From the NCBI GenBank assembly GCA_937896885.1, contig CALBNX010000009.1, positions 1 to 54,753 of the forward strand: a stretch of 54,753 bases of DNA, read 5' to 3'. This DNA is from an uncultured Clostridia bacterium (GTDB taxonomy: Bacteria > Bacillota > Clostridia > Oscillospirales > Acutalibacteraceae). Under the pieces are notes generated by a model, which made no database searches, was not told the origin of the DNA, and saw only the letters and a program-made list of their open reading frames with translations. Shown here in pieces: positions 36,693 through 45,651 of this stretch (the first letter of the stretch is position 1; each line of letters opens with the position of its first letter). A program made the translations under genes and the position numbers.

Positions 36693-36815
36693 GATACCAC
36701 TATTGATACAATTTGTGCCAGTAGTGGTATCGTTGTTTTATATAGCATTTAAGCCATTTACAAAATTCAAGCGTTGCATTTGGGAATTCGCCACTCCCTC
36801 TTGCAACGCTTTTTA
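36693..36815 (+). terminator. Two further hairpin terminators with no gene before them
   Basis: GATACCACTA / TAGTGGTATC (36693-36731, weak T tail) and AAGCGTTGCA / TGCAACGCTT (36769-36811) followed by TTTTATT. No open frame on the plus strand ends here. The rest of 36816-36897 holds only a small TTCACC/GGTGAA inverted repeat. Confidence 0.65.
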
Positions 36816-36897
36816 TTGCTCTTATAAAAACTTCACCGAGGATTCTTACATCCCCATTGGTGAATCATTATCGATTAAAGTTGATAATAGGTTTATC

Positions 36898-37632
36898 TTA
36901 ATAAAGATTATTAGTCAAAAATCTTTCTGCTTCTGTTAAATCTGAAACAGTATTGATGTTAAACTCTTTTTTTGCAACAGAAAATGCTAACCCACGATGA
37001 TTTGCTGCCAAATAATTAAAACAGTCACATAAATCATAAAGTTTACCGGATTCTGATTCGTAGATTTCTTTTATAACTTTCTGTGCCTTGCCACTAAAAA
37101 TCGTGAATCCTGTACCCTTTATATTATTAATGACAACTTTAGGCTTTTCTGTGCATTTTATAATTAAAGATTCATTATCAGTTTCTACAGAAAAATTATT
37201 TCTGATTTTTTCTTCGTTTTCTTCAGGTGTTATACCACAATAGAAGTCAAAAGCTGTTATTTCAAGTGCATTCTGAATTGATTTGAAGTCTAAATCGATA
37301 AAAATCTCATCAGACAACTGTAATATTACAGTTTCATCACAGTCAATAACTTTCAGTGACTGAACAAGAGCGTTTACTAATCCTTTTTGTTCATATTGAT
37401 AAACATAATGAATATTTATACCTTTATATTCATTACCGATAGCACTTTTAATCAAAGCACCTTCTTTGCCGATGACAATATAAGCCTCAGAAATTTTCAA
37501 CTGTACCAAATTATCCAAAGCGTAGGTTATTAAATGTTTTTCATTAAGTTTTATAAGTGGTTTGCAGCAATCTTCATTTCTGCTGTCTTTTAGACGCTTA
37601 CCGTCGCCCGCTGCCAATATTACACCAACCAT
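36898..37632 (-). CDS. Sugar-nucleotidyltransferase-like NTP transferase
   Basis: 244 residues, GT-A-type nucleotidyltransferase. The signature GVILAAGDGKRLKDS...CCKPLIKL contains the glycine loop, Arg and catalytic Lys; LQLSDEIFIDL supplies the metal Asp. Such enzymes activate a sugar phosphate or a phospho-alcohol (CTP/UTP/dTTP) for glycan decoration; the donor cannot be told from sequence. ATG 37632 follows AAGAGA. First metabolic gene of the island by position, last in the rSAM-GT2-NTP transcript. Confidence 0.85.
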   Translation of the reverse strand: MVGVILAAGDGKRLKDSRNEDCCKPLIKLNEKHLITYALDNLVQLKISEAYIVIGKEGALIKSAIGNEYKGINIHYVYQYEQKGLVNALVQSLKVIDCDETVILQLSDEIFIDLDFKSIQNALEITAFDFYCGITPEENEEKIRNNFSVETDNESLIIKCTEKPKVVINNIKGTGFTIFSGKAQKVIKEIYESESGKLYDLCDCFNYLAANHRGLAFSVAKKEFNINTVSDLTEAERFLTNNLY

Positions 37633-37660
37633 TAAAATCTCTTCTTTACATTTTTATATC

Positions 37661-38605
37661 TTAGTAGTTAATTCTTTTTTCTTCTACAACCAATGGTTTT
37701 TCGTCAATGTTATTCTTAATGGAAATAACATATTCCAATAAAATTGCAACAAACATAATTACAATTAAAACTGCTGCCAAAATACATCTTGAAATTACAG
37801 AGTTTGCAATACTGAGCATATCCGTTCCTAAGAAATTCGGAATTGCAACAAGGCAAAATTCTAAAAGCATAATTATGAGTGCAATTACACAAGCAAAAAT
37901 CATTTTTCTCGGGAAACGATTGGAATGCTGTGTAATGCCACAAATTGCAAAGTCATAGTATTTATTAACATTAAATTTGGATTTTCCTTTTTTTCTTGCA
38001 TCCTGAATATAGTAAACAAAATCAATACTTGATGCATACTCAGTGACAATACCTCTTAAAAAAGGGTTATTAACTTTTATCTTTTTAAGAACTTCAATAA
38101 AACTTCTATCAAACAATTCAAATTCCGTAGCGTGAGGGTACATATTCACACCGAATATTTTAATCATTACAAAATAGAATATTGTTCTCAAAAAATAGAC
38201 AAATTTGTTTTCTCCGCTTTGATTTTTCACACTAAGAACGACCTGAACACCCTTTTCCCACTTTTCAAGGAATTCAGGAATAATCTCAGGAGGATTCTGC
38301 AAGTCAGCATGGATAATAATGGCACAATCTCCCTTTGCTTGTTGCATACAGTAAAAAGTGCTTCTGAGATAACCGAAATTTCTTGTGTAGAATACAGCTT
38401 TGACTTCACTGTGTTGAGAACTGAGATTTTCAATAGCATCCCGTGTGCCATCAGTTGAGCCGTCATCGAAGAACACGATTTCATATGTGTAGTTTTCTAG
38501 TTTCTTGAATACAGCACTGATTCTGTCATAAATCTCTTCTATCATAGAAATTTCGTTGTAAATAGGAACAACTATTGATACGTGCTTTTTATTATTGCAC
38601 ATCAT
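37661..38605 (-). CDS. GT2 glycosyltransferase, polyprenyl-phosphate type
   Basis: 314 residues. GT-A domain: VSIVVPIYNEISMIEEI, FFDDGSTDGTRDAI, HADLQNPPEIIPEF, RKKGKSKFNVNKY; two C-terminal hydrophobic helices (about 225-250 and 265-292) as in GtrB/YkoT-like enzymes. The first Asp of the usual DADLQ is His. Probably attaches a sugar to polyprenyl phosphate for later use by the nearby GT39-like membrane transferase. AGGTGA precedes the ATG pair, 10 bases after the radical SAM stop. A 185-base core of this gene is repeated exactly at 42161-42345. Confidence 0.9.
   Translation of the reverse strand: MMCNNKKHVSIVVPIYNEISMIEEIYDRISAVFKKLENYTYEIVFFDDGSTDGTRDAIENLSSQHSEVKAVFYTRNFGYLRSTFYCMQQAKGDCAIIIHADLQNPPEIIPEFLEKWEKGVQVVLSVKNQSGENKFVYFLRTIFYFVMIKIFGVNMYPHATEFELFDRSFIEVLKKIKVNNPFLRGIVTEYASSIDFVYYIQDARKKGKSKFNVNKYYDFAICGITQHSNRFPRKMIFACVIALIIMLLEFCLVAIPNFLGTDMLSIANSVISRCILAAVLIVIMFVAILLEYVISIKNNIDEKPLVVEEKRINY
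38126..38310 (-). repeat. 185-base direct repeat, copy 1 (inside GT2)
   Basis: Base-for-base identical, as read, to 42161-42345 (offset 4035). Encodes the region from about ADLQNPPE to PHAT. Confidence 0.92.
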
Positions 38606-38615
38606 TTATCACCTG

Positions 38616-40061
38616 TTATTTTCTTCTGAATATTGTCTTTAACAATTTTATACCATGCTTTATGTAGTTCTTTAATATAACGGGTTTAGAGATACAATAA
38701 AGCACTTTTTTAATCAAGTATTTTGGCCTCAAATAAAATTTAAGCAAATACTTGTTTTTGATTTTCATAATTTCATCCATAGACACAGATTGTGTACCGA
38801 TAGTGTTGGGTGAAAAATAATCATTTCCCCAAGCAGCGGCATTAATTGTGTTGTACTTTTGACATTGAGAATATAAGTCAGTACCAAAATAAGGCATTGC
38901 AATATGTACTTCTATAAAATCGGGGTCAACATCAAAAATGAATTCAAGAGTTTCTATGATATCATCCTTTGTTTCCCAAGGAAAACCAATCATAAAGAAA
39001 CCAAAAAGTGGAAGTTTTGCTTTTTTGATAAGCTTTGCAGCACGAAGATTATCTTCTCTTGTTGTGCCTTTTTTTATCTTCTTAAGAGTATCGTTGCTTC
39101 CACTTTCGAAACCCACAGCTATTGTAAAACAACCTGCTTCTTTTAATTTCTTAAGCAAATCGAATTCCAGTGGTTTTACTCTTGAATTGGCTGTAAATTC
39201 GATTTTCCCGTGTAAATCCGAATTGATAATCAAGTCGCATAAGGCTGACGCCCACTGTGCATCAATAGTAAATGTATCTGCCTTGAAGAAAAAGTTCTTG
39301 ATGCCGTATTTATAATAACATTCTTCCAATTCAGCAAAGATGTTTTCGACACTTCTTTTTCTTACGGTTTTTCCTGAAATTATCGGAGTAAGACAATATG
39401 TACATCCTGCAGGACAACCACGGGACACCTGAATAGTTGCCATAGGTTCACCTGTATCAGGTCTCGGGTATAATTCATTTTTCATAAGGTCTCTTGCAGG
39501 AAAAGGAATGCTGTCTAAATCCTCGAACCAGCAAGTAAAGTCTGTCTTTCTAAATTCACCGTCTTTTTTGTATATAATTCCCGGAATATTGTCAAAAGTA
39601 TCATTTCCCGAAACAATACAATCAACTAAATCACCAATAATTGTATCGATTTCTCCACCGATAAGATAATTGACATTACCTAAATCAAGTGTTTCAAGGA
39701 TTTCAGTTGGTGTGTTGAAGAAAATGGCGCCTTTTATAATGAATTCGCAAGGATGAAATTGTTTTATCCAACCTAAAAACTCCAGGTCGCTGAGAATTGT
39801 TGCATTGGTTGTGCTCACAACAATTATATCCGGAGAAAAGCTCAATATATCAGCCTTAACTTCTTCAAGGCTTGTTTTTTCGGTCTGATAGTCCCTCAAA
39901 AAAACATCATAGTTGCGATTTCTCAGAACTGCAGCAGCATAGCCTAAATCATTACATGCGTGAATAGTGGCAACCGCTGATTCATCAAGGTTGCATTGTG
40001 CTCGGTCTTCACTTCGTTGATATGCTTTTCCAGGGGGATACAGCAACATTACTCTGCTCAT
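38616..40061 (-). CDS. B12-binding-type radical SAM protein
   Basis: 481 residues. N-terminal cobalamin-binding-like Rossmann domain (about residues 1-140; VMLLYPPG, LSFSPDIIVVSTT, YLIGGEIDTI), then a radical SAM domain with CPAGCTYC near residue 215, FFFKADTFTID and GFESGSNDTLKKIKKGT, and a basic C-terminal tail. This is the BchE/hopanoid-methylase-like class; members methylate or rearrange unactivated carbons of lipids, antibiotics or glycans. ATG 40061 has GGAG 9 bases before it; the TTG at 40076 contains that site. First gene of the minus-strand rSAM-GT2-NTP-transferase transcript. Confidence 0.88.
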   Translation of the reverse strand: MSRVMLLYPPGKAYQRSEDRAQCNLDESAVATIHACNDLGYAAAVLRNRNYDVFLRDYQTEKTSLEEVKADILSFSPDIIVVSTTNATILSDLEFLGWIKQFHPCEFIIKGAIFFNTPTEILETLDLGNVNYLIGGEIDTIIGDLVDCIVSGNDTFDNIPGIIYKKDGEFRKTDFTCWFEDLDSIPFPARDLMKNELYPRPDTGEPMATIQVSRGCPAGCTYCLTPIISGKTVRKRSVENIFAELEECYYKYGIKNFFFKADTFTIDAQWASALCDLIINSDLHGKIEFTANSRVKPLEFDLLKKLKEAGCFTIAVGFESGSNDTLKKIKKGTTREDNLRAAKLIKKAKLPLFGFFMIGFPWETKDDIIETLEFIFDVDPDFIEVHIAMPYFGTDLYSQCQKYNTINAAAWGNDYFSPNTIGTQSVSMDEIMKIKNKYLLKFYLRPKYLIKKVLYCISKPVILKNYIKHGIKLLKTIFRRK

Positions 40062-40169
40062 CGCATACATCTCCAAGATATTATTAAGATATATTATATC
40101 ATAAGAGGATGTCTAATATCAAGTGTTTTATACTGATTATTACTATTAAGCAGAGCTATGATTGTGGGT

Positions 40170-40198
40170 TTGACTTGAATAGTGTTTTATGTTAAAAT
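40170..40198 (+). promoter_or_regulatory. Promoter for the GT39-like gene
   Basis: TTGACT (40170-40175), 17-base spacer, TAAAAT (40193-40198). Confidence 0.75.
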
Positions 40199-40236
40199 TA
40201 TCAGCAGATATACTGGATTTTTAGAAGGTGCTTACG

Positions 40237-42096
40237 ATGAAAAAAATAAAAAGCACAGATTTTTTGTTTGTTGTGTCTTTGTTATTGGTATCATTAATTC
40301 ATATCTTTTTTCTTTTTGTTGTTCCGTTTTCTCAGGATGAAAGTTTTTATGTGTCAATTCCCCTTCGCCTTGTGAATGGCGATAGTTTAGTTCAACACGA
40401 GTGGCATCTTACACAGTTTTCATCATTGTTTTCCTGGTTACCGGTATATATCTGGACTGCCATCAAAGGTTCAACAGAAGGTATATTTATCTTTTTAAGA
40501 TGCGTATATCTTTTGATTCATACAACAATAGCTGTAGTAATATATCGTTTTTTCAGAAAATACGGAAAATGGACTGTTATGGCATCCATGATGTTTTACA
40601 TACAAATATCATATAGAATTCAGGCAATAAGTTACCAGTCAATGTATGTTGTGTTTTTGCTGTTATTATGCCTTTGTCTTATTTCAATCTATGAGAAAAA
40701 ATCTGTTCAATTTTATATTTTTGCAGGTATTTGCTTCGCATGCTGTTGTGTATGCAATCCGATTTTTTGTTTTGCATTTGTGTTATATCTCTTAGTGTGT
40801 GCTTTGTGGACACAGCGACACAAAATAATAAAAAGAACAATTGCAATAAAGACTTTTCAACCTATAAAAAAAGAAAAGAAGCTTATAAAAAGACAAAAAA
40901 GGGAACAAAAGAAACAAAAACAACAATTAATCGATTCTTTTCCTGATTTGGAAAGCTACAACTGCTTTTTTACAAAAGAAGCTGTTTTGTGGGTTACATG
41001 CGGAATTGTCATAGTCGGTATTATTGCAGTTGTTTTCTTCCTTTCAACAGGTGCAACCTTGAATTCTCTTGGAGACAATTTAGAAAATCTTTTAGGCAGT
41101 AGTGAATATGATATTGCTTCTAAATCTGTTTTTTCAAAGTTCATAAAAACACTTGAGTATTTCAGTAAAGCTAATTTAGGTATGCCTTGGATATTGCCGG
41201 CAATATTTGCAGTTTTGTTGTTTGATACAAAGAAGAAACACAATACGCATCGTTTTGGTTATTTATCTGCTTCAGTATTATGGTCCATATTGTTCATTGT
41301 TATGGTGTTATTGTCAGCAGATATTTACATTTGTGCCATTTCCCTTCCGTTCTCTGCGATTTCACTTGTGTGCTATTTGTTAACGGAAAAGAAAAACAAG
41401 GTTTTGTTTTACTGTATGTTCATTCCAAGCTCAATCGCTACCTTTATTCAATATCTTGCCGCAGATACACATTGGGCTACAATTGGAATTGTACTTGTGG
41501 TGAATAATGTTGCAGGCGTATTTTTTGCAATGGATTTATGGAAGGAAATGCGTTCTGATTCTTCAGATACTTCTGAAGCAATTGATGGTAAAACAAAAAA
41601 TCATTTTTCTCGCAATATAATTATTGTAGGCTTTTGTTTGCAGATTGTATTTCACGGACTTTTCTATATGTATGGTCAGCTCCCTATGAAAGATGCCGCT
41701 AAAGCTACATTAGGTCCTTATAAATGCTTATATATGTCTGGGGAAGATTATGATATCTACAATAAAACAATAAACGATTTAGATTATATAAAAGCACGCA
41801 GTCAGAAAGACGACCCAGTATTGGTAGTATCCTACAATACCTGGATGTATATACATCTGGAACAGCCTTTTGCAACGTACACCACATGGTATAGAGGTGC
41901 TCCGGATATAAGCCAACTAAAAAAATACTACCAGGAAAATCCTGAAAAAAAGCCGAAATATGTTTATATTGAGTCACCAAACCCCAATAGCACGCTTGTT
42001 GAAGCTACTGTGGATACGGTCAGTGAATTATTTGACTTCACCAAGGAAGACTTATCAAATGGTGTTGTCTTGATTATGAAAGAACATAACTGCTAA
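40237..42096 (+). CDS. GT39/ArnT-like multi-TM glycosyltransferase
   Basis: 619 residues, about 11-12 hydrophobic helices, and a C-terminal extracytoplasmic domain of about 130 residues. Directly after TM1 is FSQDESFYV, the acidic motif that protein-mannosyltransferase/ArnT-type GT-C enzymes use for catalysis. A very basic loop (KKEKKLIKRQKREQKKQKQQ) near residues 205-230 should face the cytoplasm. It would take a sugar from a polyprenyl-phosphate donor, a natural partner of the nearby GT2. ATG 40237 follows AGGTG at 6 bases. Divergent from the radical SAM gene, with its own promoter. Confidence 0.78.
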   Translation: MKKIKSTDFLFVVSLLLVSLIHIFFLFVVPFSQDESFYVSIPLRLVNGDSLVQHEWHLTQFSSLFSWLPVYIWTAIKGSTEGIFIFLRCVYLLIHTTIAVVIYRFFRKYGKWTVMASMMFYIQISYRIQAISYQSMYVVFLLLLCLCLISIYEKKSVQFYIFAGICFACCCVCNPIFCFAFVLYLLVCALWTQRHKIIKRTIAIKTFQPIKKEKKLIKRQKREQKKQKQQLIDSFPDLESYNCFFTKEAVLWVTCGIVIVGIIAVVFFLSTGATLNSLGDNLENLLGSSEYDIASKSVFSKFIKTLEYFSKANLGMPWILPAIFAVLLFDTKKKHNTHRFGYLSASVLWSILFIVMVLLSADIYICAISLPFSAISLVCYLLTEKKNKVLFYCMFIPSSIATFIQYLAADTHWATIGIVLVVNNVAGVFFAMDLWKEMRSDSSDTSEAIDGKTKNHFSRNIIIVGFCLQIVFHGLFYMYGQLPMKDAAKATLGPYKCLYMSGEDYDIYNKTINDLDYIKARSQKDDPVLVVSYNTWMYIHLEQPFATYTTWYRGAPDISQLKKYYQENPEKKPKYVYIESPNPNSTLVEATVDTVSELFDFTKEDLSNGVVLIMKEHNC

Positions 42097-42160
42097 AATG
42101 AAATGCTTACAAAATGTTTGATTGAATAGTTTAAATTTGTATAATATAATGTAAAAATCT

Positions 42161-42374
42161 CGTAGCGTGAGGGTACATATTCACACCGAATATTTTAATC
42201 ATTACAAAATAGAATATTGTTCTCAAAAAATAGACAAATTTGTTTTCTCCGCTTTGATTTTTCACACTAAGAACGACCTGAACACCCTTTTCCCACTTTT
42301 CAAGGAATTCAGGAATAATCTCAGGAGGATTCTGCAAGTCAGCATAAATGATAATGGTATAATCTCCTGTGGCT
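42161..42374 (-). pseudogene. Truncated GT2 glycosyltransferase fragment
   Basis: On the minus strand this reads GDYTIIIYADLQNPPEIIPEF... up to ...MYPHAT, then leaves homology (RFLHYIIQI). It lacks both ends of a GT2 enzyme. The central 185 bases (42161-42345) are identical to 38126-38310, while the upstream coding shoulder (42346-42374) is similar in protein but different in DNA (YADLQ against HADLQ), as if from a second GT2 allele. A TGA (about 42375) precedes it, so it cannot be expressed as an enzyme. Confidence 0.85.
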
Positions 42375-42430
42375 CATAACAAGGCATCTTTACACATTCT
42401 TGAAATTACAGGTTTAAATATTAAACTGAG

Positions 42431-42580
42431 TCATACCTTCCACTTTAACGCTACAACAAATAAAAACCAAGAAATTATTTGAAATAGCATTATTAGTGTG
42501 TTACTACTTTTATCTGAGTAAATAATGTCATTTAAAAAACGACGAATTGTATCAAATATCGTAATCAATGCCAAAAATGA
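42431..42580 (-). pseudogene. Remnant of a membrane protein C-terminus
   Basis: An open frame on the minus strand without a start gives about 50 residues (LALITIFDTIRRFLND..., then LIMLFQIISWFLFVVALKWKV, stop at 42431-42433). It is cut at its upstream end where the terminator copy begins. Family not recognised; it looks like the last helix of a multi-TM protein. Confidence 0.4.
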
Positions 42581-42620
42581 GAAAAGACATCCGCAAGGGT
42601 GTCTTTTTTCGTTTATAATT
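42575..42620 (+). repeat. Second copy of the tRNA-fMet terminator
   Basis: Matches 36445-36490 with two mismatches (offset 6130), but with no tRNA before it. It marks the right end of the island. The remaining bases to the GH3 promoter hold no gene. Confidence 0.9.
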
Positions 42621-42699
42621 TATAAAGTATAAGGACTTTAATCCTTGCATTTTTCAGTTAATAAAATGATTTTGATTTTTTAAACATAAAGTATTATTT

Positions 42700-42728
42700 T
42701 TGTTGTTTTGTACAGTTTTTATTATAAT
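42700..42728 (+). promoter_or_regulatory. Promoter for the GH3 gene
   Basis: TTGTTG (42700-42705), 17-base spacer, TATAAT (42723-42728); leaves a leader of about 80 bases before the ATG at 42816. Confidence 0.75.
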
Positions 42729-42815
42729 TATTAATTGTTTTTATTGAATATGTTTAATTTATGTGCTAATATAATGTTTATAAATCAATTTTCATTGTAT
42801 GGGGGATTGAATAAT

Positions 42816-45557
42816 ATGAGAAAATGCAAAAAATATTGTGAAAAGTTCTTGTCGATTATACTTACAATTGTAATCGTAGTATTATCTACAATAAGTTGCT
42901 TTGCAAGTGGCGGTATGATTATCACAACTGAAACAAAAATTTCAGCTGAAACAACTGCAAAATCAATTGAGATTGCAAAGCAGATAGAGGCAGAGGGTAT
43001 AGTTCTTCTTGAAAATCAAGATGATGTACTTCCTTTGCAGGATAAGAAAGTTAATGTTTTCGGTGTTTGCTCCTGTGCTCTGGCATTAGCTGGTGCGGCA
43101 GGTTCAGGTGCTGTGCGTGCAGATAAAGCTGTGGGCTTTTATCAGGCACTCACTAATGCGGGTATAGAGTATAATGAGGCCATTTATGATATCTATGCTG
43201 AATACACAGATGCAGAATCAGACGGCGGACTTCTTGACTATGTTGGCGGTGTGCTTGAACAATTCTTTTCAGGCGGTAAAGCAGAAATGCCAATTTCTAA
43301 TATCAGTGATACTGTTATGAACGAAGCAGTGCAATATTCAGATACAGCCGTTGTCGTTATCGGCAGAGTCGGTACTGAAATGAAGGACCTTGCCGTTGAA
43401 GATTTGAAACTTAGTGAAGAAGAAAGAAATATGCTTGACAAGGTTTGTGCTACATTTTCAGATGTAATTGTAGTATTTAACTTGTCAAACATAATGGATA
43501 TGTCATGGCTGGATGATTACAATAACATTAAAGCCGCTATGATTATGTGGCTTCCTGGTGAAGTTGCGACAGACAGCGTGGGTAAAGTGCTCTCTGGTGA
43601 AATCAACCCATCAGGTAAACTTGTTGATACTATTGCTTACAATTTAGAAGACCATCCATCAAATATGAATTTTGGTAATTATCAATATACAGGTGTCAGC
43701 GGTATTCCAAGCTATTTCGTCAACTATTGCGAAGGTATTTATGTAGGTTACAGATATTTTGAAACCTTTGCACCTGAAAAGGTTATGTATCCTTTCGGCT
43801 ATGGCTTGTCATATGCTGATTTTGCTTGGGATGTTAAATCTTTCAACGCTGACGAAGAAAATGTGACCGTAGAAGTTGAAGTTACAAATATAGGCAATGT
43901 TGCGGGTAAAGATGTTGTGCAGATTTATTTTTCAGCCCCATACTATATGGGCGGTATTGAAAAGAGCGCAATTGAACTTGCCGCTTATGATAAAACCAAA
44001 TTATTGCAACCTGGTGAAAGTGAAATATTAACAATTTCTTATGCAACAGAGGATATGGCTTCTTATGATTCAAAAACAGAAGAAGCATGGGTGCTTGAAG
44101 CGGGTGAATATAATATTTATGTAGCCCGTGATGTAAGAACATTTGAAAAGACATATAAATATAACGTAGTAGAAACTGTTGTGTATGATACAGACGATGC
44201 TACTGGTAATCCTATTAAAAATCTTTTCGAATTTGCAGAAGGCGATTTGACATATATGTCTCGTGCAGATGCAGTGAACACATATCCAAAATCACCTGTG
44301 AATTTCGCAGCAACAGAAGAAGTTCTTAATAGTGACATTCGACCTGCGCCTACAACAGAGGGCGAAGCACCAAAAATGGGTGTGGAATATGAAGATGGTG
44401 TAATCACACTCAGTGATGTTGCAGATAATGAAGAGTTATGGGATGAATTTCTTGACCAGCTCACACTTGAAGAGCAAATTGACCTTATTTGTGACTGCGG
44501 TTACGAAACAATAGCAATTGACAGACTTGGTGTTCCAGCTACATCAGATAACGACGGCCCATCATCTATCAAAGGTCCTGGTGGACTTCTCTATACTGAC
44601 TCAGGTCTTGCATTCCCAGTTGCAACTGTTATTGCGTGCACATGGAATGATGACTTGGCAGAAGAATTTGGTAAAGCAATCGGTCAAGAGGGTATTGAGC
44701 TTGGTACTCACGTTTGGTATGCACCGGGTTGTAACATTCACCGTAGCCCATTAGGTGGTAGAAATAACGAATATTTTTCAGAAGACCCATTGCTTTCAGG
44801 TAAAATATCTGCAGCCGTTACAAGGGGCGCACAGTCAAAAGGACTTGTAGTAACAGTTAAGCATTTTGTTGCTAACGACCAAGAAACAAACAGACAGTCA
44901 AATGGTCTTTACACATGGCTCAATGAACAGTCACTCAGAGAGATTTATCTTGAACCATTTGAGATTTCTGTTAAAGAAGGCAAAGCAAAGGGCATTATGA
45001 CAGCATACAACAGATTGGGCAATCAGTGGTGTGGTGGCTCAAAGGCTCTTGTAACAGACCTTTTAAGAACTGAATGGGGCTTTGACGGATTTGTTATTAC
45101 TGATGCAAGTATAGACCTTACAGGTAATGGCTATCTTGACCCTGCACTTGCAGTTTATGCACGAAACAGCGGTATTCTCACAATGCTCTATGTTGTTTCT
45201 GCATCTCAGACAAAAGATGCTCTTAAATCAGCTTATGAAGCAGACCCAATCGGCATGGGCAATGCAATGAGACTTTGTGTATATGACATTTGCAAAATGA
45301 AGATGCAATCAAATGCATTTGTCCTTGCAAATGATGGGGCACAGAATAATCCGTCAACCAATAACCCTAATAACAGTCAAGGCAATAACAATGACGCACA
45401 AAATAATGGAGGCAACGCAAATCAAGAAGCAATTCCTGATGGCGATGGCATCAATTTCTTCACTCTCAGCAATATTGTGAAAATCTTGCTCGGTGTATTT
45501 GCATTAGCAATTATAGTAATTATTCCTTTGACTGTCAGAAAGAGAAGATTAATATAA
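42816..45557 (+). CDS. Membrane-anchored GH3 beta-glucosidase with reversed domain order
   Basis: 913 residues. N-terminal signal/anchor (about 8-32); then the domain that is normally C-terminal in GH3 (IEAEGIVLLENQDDVLPL, WLPGEVATDSVGKVLSGEINPSGKL, YPFGYGLSY), an Fn3-like domain (about 345-430), and only then the TIM-barrel (LTLEEQIDLICDCG, TSDNDGPSSIKGPGG, VKHFVANDQETNR) with the nucleophile Asp in GFVITDAS (about D763). An Asn/Gln-rich linker and a final hydrophobic helix ending in RKRRLI tether it to the membrane. ATG 42816 follows GGGGGA; the upstream ATG at 42735 lacks one. Likely degrades plant beta-glucosides or xylosides. Confidence 0.92.
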   Translation: MRKCKKYCEKFLSIILTIVIVVLSTISCFASGGMIITTETKISAETTAKSIEIAKQIEAEGIVLLENQDDVLPLQDKKVNVFGVCSCALALAGAAGSGAVRADKAVGFYQALTNAGIEYNEAIYDIYAEYTDAESDGGLLDYVGGVLEQFFSGGKAEMPISNISDTVMNEAVQYSDTAVVVIGRVGTEMKDLAVEDLKLSEEERNMLDKVCATFSDVIVVFNLSNIMDMSWLDDYNNIKAAMIMWLPGEVATDSVGKVLSGEINPSGKLVDTIAYNLEDHPSNMNFGNYQYTGVSGIPSYFVNYCEGIYVGYRYFETFAPEKVMYPFGYGLSYADFAWDVKSFNADEENVTVEVEVTNIGNVAGKDVVQIYFSAPYYMGGIEKSAIELAAYDKTKLLQPGESEILTISYATEDMASYDSKTEEAWVLEAGEYNIYVARDVRTFEKTYKYNVVETVVYDTDDATGNPIKNLFEFAEGDLTYMSRADAVNTYPKSPVNFAATEEVLNSDIRPAPTTEGEAPKMGVEYEDGVITLSDVADNEELWDEFLDQLTLEEQIDLICDCGYETIAIDRLGVPATSDNDGPSSIKGPGGLLYTDSGLAFPVATVIACTWNDDLAEEFGKAIGQEGIELGTHVWYAPGCNIHRSPLGGRNNEYFSEDPLLSGKISAAVTRGAQSKGLVVTVKHFVANDQETNRQSNGLYTWLNEQSLREIYLEPFEISVKEGKAKGIMTAYNRLGNQWCGGSKALVTDLLRTEWGFDGFVITDASIDLTGNGYLDPALAVYARNSGILTMLYVVSASQTKDALKSAYEADPIGMGNAMRLCVYDICKMKMQSNAFVLANDGAQNNPSTNNPNNSQGNNNDAQNNGGNANQEAIPDGDGINFFTLSNIVKILLGVFALAIIVIIPLTVRKRRLI

Positions 45558-45567
45558 TTTAATAGTA

Positions 45568-45602
45568 AGAAACACTTAACTTTCGTTAGGTGTTTCTTTT
45601 TA
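45568..45602 (+). terminator. Intrinsic terminator after GH3
   Basis: AAGAAACACtTAAC / GTTAgGTGTTTCTT hairpin with a TTTC loop and T tail. Confidence 0.9.
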
Positions 45603-45604
45603 TA

Positions 45605-45633
45605 TTGTTTATTATTGCGTTTTATGCTATTAT
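45605..45633 (+). promoter_or_regulatory. Promoter for the Gfo/Idh/MocA gene
   Basis: TTGTTT (45605-45610), 17-base spacer, TATTAT (45628-45633). Confidence 0.65.
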
Positions 45634-45651
45634 ATTTATAGAGGTGAGTTT

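Noticed and set aside
37661..38605. HADLQ in place of DADLQ as an inactivating change in the island GT2
   Set aside because: Related GT2 families tolerate other residues at the first Asp (ADLQ preceded by Ser, for example), and the second allele fragment has Tyr there; the second Asp is kept.
42367..42382. GGCTCATAAC as a further piece of the tRNA-fMet anticodon arm
   Set aside because: Ten bases only, with no stem on either side; chance match is likely.
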